A stretch of DNA of 8,381 bases from an uncultured Muribaculaceae bacterium (GTDB lineage Bacteria > Bacteroidota > Bacteroidia > Bacteroidales > Muribaculaceae), in assembly GCA_910583675.1 (NCBI GenBank), contig CAJTYH010000068.1, positions 1 to 8,381 on the forward strand. Reading direction: 5' to 3'. A program made the translations under genes and the position numbers. The notes under the pieces are model-generated. The model had not been told where the DNA came from, did not search any database, and saw nothing but the letters and a program-made list of their open reading frames with translations. This document shows, piece by piece, positions 1 through 7,165 of this stretch. Each line of letters starts with the position of its first letter. Within the stretch, counting starts at the first letter, position 1.

Positions 1-10
1 TCAAATTGAC

Positions 11-18
11 TACCTTTG
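11..18 (+). promoter_or_regulatory. Bacteroidetes -7 promoter box for the secreted protein
   Basis: TACCTTTG is a perfect match to the Bacteroidetes housekeeping -7 consensus TAnnTTTG. It lies about 50 nt upstream of the ATG at 70, which predicts a transcript start near 23-26 and a leader of about 45 nt. The matching -33 element (TTTG about 20 nt upstream) would lie outside the window, so only half of the promoter can be seen. No Shine-Dalgarno sequence precedes the ATG, as is usual in this phylum. Confidence 0.65.
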
Positions 19-69
19 CAAAAATATTTCTAAGCCAAACCGTTTTTTCATTAATCATATCTTTAACGC

Positions 70-2364
70 ATGAAGCATCATCTACTCCTTGCCCTGGCTT
101 TGTCGGCCACAGCATCTGTCTGGGCCACAGGGAATGTAGCAGTGCAGCCGGTCTCATTGGCAGACAACGCGCATACCACCATTGTAAAAGCAACAAAACC
201 GGCAAAGGGCACACCTGCAAAACCGATCAAATCCATCAGACGCAACGGTGTCAACACCATTGTAAACCCGCTTGTAAAACCCAGCCGTATCTCACGGATA
301 ACACCCTCCCCCTCCGCGGGACTTCGCGAGAGTTTCGAAGGATGGGACGGCACGACCCCGGGATGGCTCCCCGAGGGATGGACAACGGAGAGCAACAGCA
401 CGGCAACGCTTACCGACAACCAAAAATGGAACGTATGGACTCCGCAAAGCAGCAACTACCCGGCTCCAACAGACGGAAAGTCATATCTGACCATATTCGT
501 AGCCGGCAGCGACAAGCCACAGGACGAAACGGCCATATCGCCGGCGTTCAACGTGGAAGAGGGGATGCAGCTGACATTCGACCTGTATACTCTCACCCCA
601 TATTATTTTGACTGGCAATACTACAACGCCGACGAAATGACTTTCTCAAAATTCGAGAAAGTAGGAGACGTATGCGTGCTCATCCGTGAAGTAGGCACAG
701 AGGAATGGACGCAGATCTACAGCCTGACAGATGCCAACGTCGGCAAAAGCGCCTTGGAAATGACATGCTCCACCTCCGGAATGCTCGAACAGATCTCTGT
801 ATCACTTGCCCAATATGCAGGAAAAACCGTGCAGATCGCATTCCGCTACTACGGTACCGACTGCGACACGCTCTTCATAGACAACATCTTCGCGGACTTC
901 CCCCCGATGCCGCTCGAGCCATATCTCGAACCATTCGAGACATTGTTCTTCGGATTCAACAAATTGGCTTCATGGTCTGTCGCCGGAGTTCCAATCGCGA
1001 TATATCCCGCATATGCTGATATTACATGGCAGAACTACACATATGTACCAGATGCGACGTACCTCTGGTCATATTACGACCAGGACAGCAAGTCCACAGC
1101 AACGTCTGACGACCCGGACATGCTCACCCTCAACTACAAGCCCGACTTCTCCACACCTGCAACTACCCAGAACAACTTCATCGCTCCCCCCACCCTCACC
1201 GGCATCGCACCGGGATACCGCGAGATCACTTTCCAGGCGGCACATCCGCTAATGCAGCTCGGTGGCCGCGCTGAAATCGCATTCACCGACGGATCAACAG
1301 ACATATTCGGCCTTCTTCCGTTCGATCCCATGGTATCCGGCCTCACACAAGCTCTCACCGAAGAAGATGCGGGCACCGCCGGCATACCGGTATTCGGGCA
1401 CGAGAATGGGGTTGATGACTTCTGGACGAAATACACCTTCGGAGAACCAGCGACGGAGACGGAATTCGTGACACTTGACGCAATAATGAACTTCATATAT
1501 CCGTCGGCATCACCTCTGGTAGTTCATGGAGCACACATGCTTGCCATGGGCAAGGTTTCTGCTGAGGCTGAAATAAAGTTCGAGATACTCGGCCTCGCCG
1601 ACGATTATGACATATCAGTAGCACCCGTCCTCACATCGGCCACATGCAAGGGAGAAGACATAATCACCTACGAGTTCGGCTCATCCGACTATCTGACCAT
1701 TTGCGCCGACTTCGATGCTCCTATCGCCCTTGACTACTCTTACACTGCATACGTTATCCGAATAAGTGGTTTCAGGGGGACCGGCATACAACGGTTCTCA
1801 CCCATGATCTCGGAATATCCCCATCCGTATCTCTGCCATGGATGGATCGAGAAGACTATCACCAACGAAGGACTGCCACGCAAAAGCTGGTCTTCCGTCG
1901 CCACAATCCAAGGAGAATACGGCGACCTTATGTCGGCATTCGCCATAAACCTTGACGGTGAATATCCTTATCTTCACTCCGACACTGACAAGATCATAGT
2001 CGGCGACGGCATGGTTACAGTGCCTATGGAGAGCTTTTATGACGGTTCGGAGCTGACTGTGGAAGTGCCTAACGGCATCAGCGCAAAAATAACCGGTCGA
2101 TACAATGCTACTGAACTGAAAGTAAGCGCCACTGCTCCCGAAGCATTCGCCTCCGATAAGATCACCGTCACAGCCCCGGGAGTCAAGAAAGTCTTTGAGG
2201 TAACCAAGCTCGCAGGCATCTCGACACCTGACACAGACGGGCTGGATGCGGTACCGGTTTCATACTTCACTCCCGACGGCCGATCTGTAGCTCCGGAGGA
2301 AGCTTATGGCGGATTATTCATCGTAAGGTATTCCGACGGTTCAGTGCGCAAGCTCACACGATAA
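70..2364 (+). CDS. Secreted choice-of-anchor J domain protein of unknown function
   Basis: Probable exported protein of 764 residues. Residues 1-19 form a type I signal peptide: KHH, then a Leu/Ala core, with likely cleavage after Val-Trp-Ala at position 19. There is no lipobox cysteine, so it is not a lipoprotein. Residues 30-80 are a basic, Pro/Lys-rich linker. Residues 86-275 look like a choice-of-anchor J (cleaved-adhesin-like) beta-sandwich: it opens with RESFEGWDG and PEGWTTES, has a DETAISPAF core strand, and closes with the typical LFIDNIFA strand. Residues 280-710 are beta-rich and I do not recognise them. The last 50 residues (SYFTPDGRSV, then GGLFIVRYSDGSVRKLTR) resemble the short C-terminal beta motif (YxxxGxxV, then GxYIV and a basic end) common on Bacteroidales exported proteins and similar to type IX secretion tails. 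The location is likely cell surface or outside the cell, perhaps binding glycans or proteins. No catalytic motif is visible. It has its own promoter and terminator, so it is monocistronic. The ATG at 70 is chosen because it begins the signal peptide. Confidence 0.88.
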   Translation: MKHHLLLALALSATASVWATGNVAVQPVSLADNAHTTIVKATKPAKGTPAKPIKSIRRNGVNTIVNPLVKPSRISRITPSPSAGLRESFEGWDGTTPGWLPEGWTTESNSTATLTDNQKWNVWTPQSSNYPAPTDGKSYLTIFVAGSDKPQDETAISPAFNVEEGMQLTFDLYTLTPYYFDWQYYNADEMTFSKFEKVGDVCVLIREVGTEEWTQIYSLTDANVGKSALEMTCSTSGMLEQISVSLAQYAGKTVQIAFRYYGTDCDTLFIDNIFADFPPMPLEPYLEPFETLFFGFNKLASWSVAGVPIAIYPAYADITWQNYTYVPDATYLWSYYDQDSKSTATSDDPDMLTLNYKPDFSTPATTQNNFIAPPTLTGIAPGYREITFQAAHPLMQLGGRAEIAFTDGSTDIFGLLPFDPMVSGLTQALTEEDAGTAGIPVFGHENGVDDFWTKYTFGEPATETEFVTLDAIMNFIYPSASPLVVHGAHMLAMGKVSAEAEIKFEILGLADDYDISVAPVLTSATCKGEDIITYEFGSSDYLTICADFDAPIALDYSYTAYVIRISGFRGTGIQRFSPMISEYPHPYLCHGWIEKTITNEGLPRKSWSSVATIQGEYGDLMSAFAINLDGEYPYLHSDTDKIIVGDGMVTVPMESFYDGSELTVEVPNGISAKITGRYNATELKVSATAPEAFASDKITVTAPGVKKVFEVTKLAGISTPDTDGLDAVPVSYFTPDGRSVAPEEAYGGLFIVRYSDGSVRKLTR

Positions 2365-2394
2365 GCCTCCATTGATTCCGTCTAGTCCTGTATT

Positions 2395-2428
2395 AAAGGC
2401 CCACGGCATTTGCCGTGAGCCTTTTTTA
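2395..2428 (+). terminator. Rho-independent terminator of the secreted protein gene
   Basis: A 14-position stem (2395-2408 with 2411-2424) has one C/A mismatch and a two-base TT turn, and carries a T-run at 2422-2427. It starts 31 nt after the TAA stop at 2362-2364. It should separate this gene from metG. Confidence 0.88.
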
Positions 2429-2486
2429 TTCCCGGGAAACCAGACTTCACACAGTCAATTTGCAAATCCGCAGAGTTTGTCTAAAA

Positions 2487-2518
2487 TTTCTCAATTCCAA
2501 CTGAATTTATTAATTTTG
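2487..2518 (+). promoter_or_regulatory. Promoter of the metG-ansA unit, with very short leader
   Basis: TAATTTTG at 2511-2518 matches TAnnTTTG exactly. A weak -33 element, TTTC at 2487-2490, sits 20 nt upstream, within the usual spacing. The predicted transcript start is near 2523-2526, which leaves a leader of only about 15-18 nt before the metG ATG at 2541. That is too short for a T-box or any other folded leader control. Confidence 0.65.
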
Positions 2519-2540
2519 TGACATAAACAGATTGAAGAAA

Positions 2541-4583
2541 ATGGAAAAGAAATTCAAACGCACCCTTGTCACCACCGCTTTGCCATATGCCAACGGCCCC
2601 GTGCACATCGGCCATCTCGCCGGAGTATATGTGCCGGCCGACATATACACCCGTTTTCTCCGTCTACGTGGAGAGGACGTAGTAATGATAGGCGGCTCCG
2701 ACGAGCACGGGGTGCCCATCACAATAAAAGCACAGAAAGAAGGAGTTACGCCACAGGACATCGTGGATCGCTACCACAAGATCATCAAGGATTCCATGGA
2801 AGAACTCGGCGTTTCGTTCGACATATATTCCCGCACTACCTCCGACATACACGAGGCGACTGCCTCCGAATTTTTCCGACGCCTGTACGACAATGGACAG
2901 TTCGTGGAAAAGTCGTCAATGCAGCTCTACGACGAGAAAGCCAACCAGTTCCTGGCAGACCGATATGTTACAGGCGAATGCCCTCATTGCCACTACGAGC
3001 ACGCATATGGCGACCAATGCGAGCGTTGCGGCACATCGCTCAATGCCACAGACCTGATCAATCCCAAAAGCGCCATCACAGGCAATACACCGGTGCTCAA
3101 GGAAACCAAGCACTGGTACCTGCCGCTTGACCGTTGGGAAAAGCAGCTCTCACAGTGGATCCTTGAAGGACACAAGGAATGGAAGACAAACGTGTACGGG
3201 CAGTGCAAGTCGTGGATCGACCTCGGACTGCAGCCGCGAGCCGTGAGCCGCGACCTTGACTGGGGAGTGCCGGTGCCGGTGGAAGGTGCCGACGGCAAAG
3301 TGCTGTATGTATGGTTCGACGCACCGATCGGGTATATCTCCAATACCAAGGAACTGTTGCCCGACAGATGGGAAACCTATTGGAAAGATCCCGAGACCAG
3401 GATCATAAACTTCATCGGGAAGGACAACATCGTATTCCACTGCATCATATTCCCCGCCATGCTCATGGCATACGGTGACAACTACCAGCTCCCGGACAAT
3501 GTGCCGGCCAACGAATTCCTCAACCTCGAAGGAGACAAGATCTCGACCTCGCGCAACTGGGCCATATGGCTGCATGAATACCTCCGCGATTTCCCGGGCA
3601 AACAGGATGTGCTCCGGTACGTCCTCACGGCAAACGCACCGGAGACAAAGGACAACGATTTCACATGGCGCGATTTCCAGAGCCGCAACAATTCTGAACT
3701 GGTAGCCATCCTTGGAAACTTCGTCAACCGCGCGATGGTGCTTACCCACAAATATTTCGAAGGGAAAGTGCCCGCTGCCGGAGAATTGCTGCCGGTAGAC
3801 CTTGATGCATTCAAGGAGATCCACGAGACAAGCGACGCACTTACCGGAGCACTTGAGACATTCCACTTCCGCGAGGCGCTCAAGGAAGCCATGAACATAG
3901 CACGCACCGGCAACAAATACCTTCAGGAAACCGAGCCATGGAAAGTCGCCAAGAGCGACATGGCACGCGTGGCCACCATACTCAACGTGGCCATACAGAT
4001 ATGCGCCAACATAGCAGTGGCATTCGAGCCGTTCCTACCCTTCATGAGCGGCAAGCTGTCAGGCATGCTCGGACTTGACAAACTGTCATGGGACATGCTT
4101 GGCAAGACAGATCTCATACCGGCGGGGACACAACTCGCACAACCGGAACTCCTGTTCGAGAAAATAGAAGACGACGCGATACAGGCACAGCTTGACCGTC
4201 TCGCCCGCATACACGAGGAAAACAAGCTGAAAAACTGGCAACCGGAGCCGCAGCAACCCGACGTGCCGTTTGACGATTTCATGAAGGTAGACATCCGCGT
4301 CGGCACCATTTTGGAATGCAAACGTGTGCCTAAGGCCGACAAGCTCCTGCAGTTCCTGATTGACGACGGCATGGAACAACGCACCATCGTGAGCGGAATC
4401 GCAAAATACTACAATCCTGAAGACCTCACAGGCAAACAGGTATGCTTCGTAGCCAACTTCGAACCACGCAAGCTGAAAGGGGTGCTCTCACAGGGTATGA
4501 TCCTCTCCGCACAAAACCCTGACGGATCCCTCGTGGTCATAGGGCCGACCGGTGCGGTAACTCCCGGAGCGCAAGTTAAATAA
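2541..4583 (+). CDS. metG: Methionyl-tRNA synthetase
   Basis: Class I aminoacyl-tRNA synthetase. In the cytoplasm it uses ATP to load methionine onto elongator and initiator tRNA-Met. It has 680 residues, close to the 677 of E. coli MetG. The Rossmann domain starts with PYANGPVHIGHLAG, with the HIGH signature at residues 22-25. A zinc knuckle is complete in the connective insert: C147-x2-C150-x9-C160-x2-C163. WFDAP is at 258-262 in the catalytic core. The KMSKS loop reads KISTS at 333-337, so threonine replaces the second lysine. An anticodon-binding helical domain follows, and residues from about 575 to 680 form the C-terminal EMAP/Trbp111-type OB-fold tRNA-binding and dimerisation domain (MKVDIRVG from 581). 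The ATG at 2541 (MEKKFKR) is preferred over an in-frame TTG at 2532, which adds three residues and lies closer to the promoter. ansA follows after 57 nt and is probably cotranscribed. Confidence 0.98.
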   Translation: MEKKFKRTLVTTALPYANGPVHIGHLAGVYVPADIYTRFLRLRGEDVVMIGGSDEHGVPITIKAQKEGVTPQDIVDRYHKIIKDSMEELGVSFDIYSRTTSDIHEATASEFFRRLYDNGQFVEKSSMQLYDEKANQFLADRYVTGECPHCHYEHAYGDQCERCGTSLNATDLINPKSAITGNTPVLKETKHWYLPLDRWEKQLSQWILEGHKEWKTNVYGQCKSWIDLGLQPRAVSRDLDWGVPVPVEGADGKVLYVWFDAPIGYISNTKELLPDRWETYWKDPETRIINFIGKDNIVFHCIIFPAMLMAYGDNYQLPDNVPANEFLNLEGDKISTSRNWAIWLHEYLRDFPGKQDVLRYVLTANAPETKDNDFTWRDFQSRNNSELVAILGNFVNRAMVLTHKYFEGKVPAAGELLPVDLDAFKEIHETSDALTGALETFHFREALKEAMNIARTGNKYLQETEPWKVAKSDMARVATILNVAIQICANIAVAFEPFLPFMSGKLSGMLGLDKLSWDMLGKTDLIPAGTQLAQPELLFEKIEDDAIQAQLDRLARIHEENKLKNWQPEPQQPDVPFDDFMKVDIRVGTILECKRVPKADKLLQFLIDDGMEQRTIVSGIAKYYNPEDLTGKQVCFVANFEPRKLKGVLSQGMILSAQNPDGSLVVIGPTGAVTPGAQVK

Positions 4584-4593
4584 GATAGTTTCA

Positions 4594-4625
4594 GGGGATT
4601 GCCTGAACTCACACGGGCAATCCCT
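4594..4625 (+). promoter_or_regulatory. Hairpin between metG and ansA
   Basis: GGGATTGCC (4595-4603) and GGCAATCCC (4616-4624) are perfect inverted repeats. As RNA the stem extends to 12 pairs (4594-4605 with 4614-4625) using two G-U pairs, with an 8-nt loop. It lies 10 nt after the metG stop and 15 nt before the ansA ATG. No T-run follows (TACATATAT comes next), so it is not a normal terminator. It could partly stop transcription, protect the metG 3' end from exonucleases, or affect translation of ansA. The role is inferred. The structure is seen directly. Confidence 0.6.
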
Positions 4626-4640
4626 ACATATATCCAGCCC

Positions 4641-5693
4641 ATGCAGCAGCACACTCACTCCTCACGCCCGCGCATTCTTATCATATACACCGGTGGCACC
4701 ATCGGGATGATAGAGGATCCGCACACACAGACGCTAAAGCCGTTCGACTTCAATCACCTGATTGACAACGTACCTAAGATCAAGATGCTCGATTACGACA
4801 TCGAGCACATACAATTCAATCCGCCCATAGACTCAAGCAACGTCTCACCGGCGCATTGGAACCAGATAGCCTCTGAGATAGGGCGCAACTACAACAATTT
4901 CGACGGGTTCGTAGTGCTGCACGGCACAGACACAATGGCATATACCGCCTCTGCGCTCTCATTCATGCTCGAACATCTACGCAAGCCGGTGATCATCACC
5001 GGCTCGCAACTTCCTATCGGGGAAGTGCGCACAGACGGAGAGGAAAATTTGATCACCGCACTGCAGATCGCTGCCGCAATAGACCCTGTCAACGGTGAAC
5101 CAATGGTGCAGGAGGTTGCCATACTCTTCGAGAACTATCTTTGGAGGGGAAACAGATCCACCAAGATGAGCGCCGATAACTTCAACGCCTTCAAGAGCAA
5201 CAACTACCCCTCGCTGGCAAAGATCGGTCTCTCCATACAGTTCAACAGCGACTCCCTCTGGCGCGTACATGACAGACTGCCGCTGAAAGTGCACACAGGA
5301 CTTAACACCGACATAATCGTAGTATACGTCAATCCCGGCATGACCGAGCTTTCCTTGCGTCAGCAACTTGACACCCCGGGGGTCAAGGGCATAGTGCTCA
5401 AGACCTATGGCGCCGGCAACGCACCAGATTGCAAGTGGTTTCATCAGGCAATAGAAGACACCGTAAAACGCGGGGTGGTGATACTGAATGTGACACAATG
5501 CGTGAACGGAGGAGTGCAGCAGAAACGATACGCGACCGGGCACCAGCTCGCCGATGCCGGCGTTATCTCCGGCCACGACATCACTACCGAAGCCGCGCTT
5601 ACGAAGATGATGTTCCTCTTCGGCCTGGGGCTAAGCCCGCGGCAAGTTGCCAACTGTCTGCGCCACCCAATTTGCGGCGAGATGAGCATCTGA
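4641..5693 (+). CDS. ansA: Type I (cytoplasmic) L-asparaginase
   Basis: Hydrolyses L-asparagine to L-aspartate and ammonia. It has 350 residues and no signal peptide, which fits the low-affinity cytoplasmic AnsA branch, not periplasmic AnsB. Two family signatures are intact: TGGTIG at residues 17-22 with the nucleophile Thr20, and HGTDTMAYTA from 94 with the catalytic pair Thr96-Asp97. The matching lysine is Lys175 in RGNRSTK. The block HGTDTMAYTASALSFML is nearly the same as in E. coli AnsA as I recall it. The C-terminal half keeps KTYGAGNAP, NVTQCVNGGV and YATG, which are typical of the family's allosteric and dimer region. The ATG at 4641 is chosen over an in-frame TTG at 4599: the longer form would add 14 residues with no family counterpart and would place the intergenic hairpin inside the gene. 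No promoter box lies between it and metG, so it is probably read from the metG promoter. It ends 13 nt before the perfect inverted-repeat terminator. Confidence 0.95.
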   Translation: MQQHTHSSRPRILIIYTGGTIGMIEDPHTQTLKPFDFNHLIDNVPKIKMLDYDIEHIQFNPPIDSSNVSPAHWNQIASEIGRNYNNFDGFVVLHGTDTMAYTASALSFMLEHLRKPVIITGSQLPIGEVRTDGEENLITALQIAAAIDPVNGEPMVQEVAILFENYLWRGNRSTKMSADNFNAFKSNNYPSLAKIGLSIQFNSDSLWRVHDRLPLKVHTGLNTDIIVVYVNPGMTELSLRQQLDTPGVKGIVLKTYGAGNAPDCKWFHQAIEDTVKRGVVILNVTQCVNGGVQQKRYATGHQLADAGVISGHDITTEAALTKMMFLFGLGLSPRQVANCLRHPICGEMSI

Positions 5694-5705
5694 GCACATG
5701 ACACA

Positions 5706-5749
5706 TATAAAATAAGAAAGCCTCCTTGCGGAGGCTTTCTTATTTTATA
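5706..5749. terminator. Bidirectional terminator between convergent ansA and pyrC
   Basis: A perfect 20-bp inverted repeat (5706-5725 with 5730-5749) has a TTGC loop. The core is GCCTCC/GGAGGC with A-rich and T-rich outer arms, so a GC stem followed by T-rich sequence is made on either strand. It fills most of the 72-nt gap between the ansA stop (5693) and the dihydroorotase stop (5766), and should end both units. Confidence 0.93.
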
Positions 5750-5765
5750 ATAGCAGCAATTATGA

Positions 5766-7121
5766 CTATATATCAAAACGCAAAGCCAAGGGAGTCTGCT
5801 TTCCGGTGAATTTCCCGTTTACGTATGCCGGTTGTCCGTTGACCCAAGTCTGCTCTACCTTGAAGTTTAGGCGCATTCCCTCATACGGGCTCCATCCGCA
5901 TGAACTCAACACATCCTCCCTTCTTATCACATAATCGGCATCCGGATCTATCACCACAAGGTCTGCCACATAATGCGGCCTCACATATCCTCTCCTTGAC
6001 ATCCTGTAAAGACGCGACGGAGCCCCGGACATCTTTTCAACCACATCCTCTATGGTGAAAAAGCCCTTGCGGGTAAGTTGCAACATCACAGGAAGCGCAA
6101 ACTGCACGGAGGGCATACCGGAAGCGGTCGTCAAAGCATTTCCACCCAACTTGTTGGCAAGCAAATGAGGCGCATGGTCTGTAGCAATGACATCGATACG
6201 CCCCTCGGTAATGGCACGAAGCAACGCACGCCGGTCGCTCTCCCCCTTGATCGCGGGATTGCACTTGGTAAGTCCACCCGTAGCGGCCACACTATCCTCG
6301 GTAAAACACAGGTAATGGGGACAAGTTTCAGCCGTTATGCGCTTCGAAGCTACATCACCCGGCTCAAAAAACTGAAGCTCCTCGGCCGTCGTCAAATGCA
6401 TCACATGAAGTCTGGCACCGGTCTCCCTTGCAAGGGCTACAGCCTTATGGGTAGCCTCCAGACAAGCCTCGCGAGATCGCAGACTGCTGTGAAGCCCCAC
6501 CGGAATCCCCTCGGGATACTGCAAAAGCATACGCGCCTTGTTCGAAGCGATCACATCCTCACTTTCCGCATGGCACGCGATCACATAAGGGAAACTGGAA
6601 AAAAGCCTTCGGATGATCTCATCGCGGTTCACCAGCATACCACCGGTAGAACTCCCCATAAACAACTTAACACCGGGAATGCGCGTATAATCCGCCGAAA
6701 GTATCTCGTCAAGATTGTCATTGGAAACACCAAGGAAGAACGCATAATTTGCAGCAGATGCCTCAGCGGCACGAGCCATCTTAGCTTCCCACGCTTCCAA
6801 CGTAGTGGTCTGGGGCGTCGTATTGGGCATGTCGAAAAATGAAGTTACTCCCCCCGCCACGGCCGCACGGCTTTCAGTCATAATGTCTCCCTTCTCGGTC
6901 ATCCCCGGTTCACGGAAATGCACATGTTCATCAATGACTCCGGGAAATATCATCTTCCCCTCGCAATCAATGACATCATAATTCTCCGCAGGAATCTCCG
7001 CAAGATTTGTATACCCCACGTCCACCCTCGTTATAAGGTAATCCTCAATGACAACGCTCCCTTTAAAGCGAAAACCATTGCTAAAAATAAGTCCGTTTGC
7101 TAAAACCTTGGGCTTCATCAT
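5766..7121 (-). CDS. pyrC: Dihydroorotase
   Basis: Amidohydrolase of de novo pyrimidine synthesis. It interconverts N-carbamoyl-L-aspartate and L-dihydroorotate in the cytoplasm. It has 451 residues, in the range of class I-type dihydroorotases. Metal and substrate residues are all visible: DEHVHFREPG carries the metal ligands His66 and His68 and the substrate-binding Arg70; Asn100 in MPNTTP is the second carboxylate contact; Lys152 in VKLFMGSSTGG is the likely carbamylated lysine; His184 (CHAE), His242 (HVMHLT) and Asp315 (ATDHAP) complete the site. SGMPSVQ near 336-342 is typical of the family. The start is one of two adjacent ATGs (7121 or 7118); a TTG just upstream is less likely. It lies 44 nt after the glycosyltransferase stop with no promoter box between, so the two are probably cotranscribed. 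Allantoinase or hydantoinase are related alternatives, but the HFREPG and NTTP motifs favour dihydroorotase. Confidence 0.94.
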   Translation of the reverse strand: MMKPKVLANGLIFSNGFRFKGSVVIEDYLITRVDVGYTNLAEIPAENYDVIDCEGKMIFPGVIDEHVHFREPGMTEKGDIMTESRAAVAGGVTSFFDMPNTTPQTTTLEAWEAKMARAAEASAANYAFFLGVSNDNLDEILSADYTRIPGVKLFMGSSTGGMLVNRDEIIRRLFSSFPYVIACHAESEDVIASNKARMLLQYPEGIPVGLHSSLRSREACLEATHKAVALARETGARLHVMHLTTAEELQFFEPGDVASKRITAETCPHYLCFTEDSVAATGGLTKCNPAIKGESDRRALLRAITEGRIDVIATDHAPHLLANKLGGNALTTASGMPSVQFALPVMLQLTRKGFFTIEDVVEKMSGAPSRLYRMSRRGYVRPHYVADLVVIDPDADYVIRREDVLSSCGWSPYEGMRLNFKVEQTWVNGQPAYVNGKFTGKQTPLALRFDI

Positions 7122-7165
7122 CAATACAGTTTCAGAATCCGGCTCCGTTCAGCAAAATCTGCCAA

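Noticed and set aside
6..18. TTG at 6-8 as the -33 element of the first promoter
   Set aside because: It is only 2 nt from the -7 box, whereas about 20 nt are needed; the real -33 element is outside the window.
6..611. Plus-strand open frame of 201 residues overlapping the start of the secreted protein
   Set aside because: It begins in the promoter box and runs in another frame through the signal peptide and anchor J domain; its translation has no family features.
2458..2507. Small palindromes upstream of metG: ATTTGCAAAT (2458-2467) and AATTC/GAATT (2493-2507)
   Set aside because: Both are short, AT-rich and expected by chance in such a gap. The second lies in the promoter spacer and could be an operator, but nothing else supports that.
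2532..2540. TTG start for metG three codons upstream
   Set aside because: The ATG at 2541 gives the MEKKFKR start usual for this family, and the TTG lies only about 6-9 nt from the predicted transcript start.
3150..3866. Minus-strand open frame of 238 residues antisense to metG
   Set aside because: It is fully within metG, whose motifs are intact through this stretch, and has no domain or promoter of its own.
4599..4640. TTG start for ansA 14 codons upstream
   Set aside because: The added residues have no counterpart in AnsA proteins and the start lies within the left arm of the intergenic hairpin.
6078..6842. Plus-strand open frame of 254 residues antisense to dihydroorotase
   Set aside because: It lies wholly inside a well-supported gene on the other strand, has no recognisable domain, and is explained by the codon bias of that gene.
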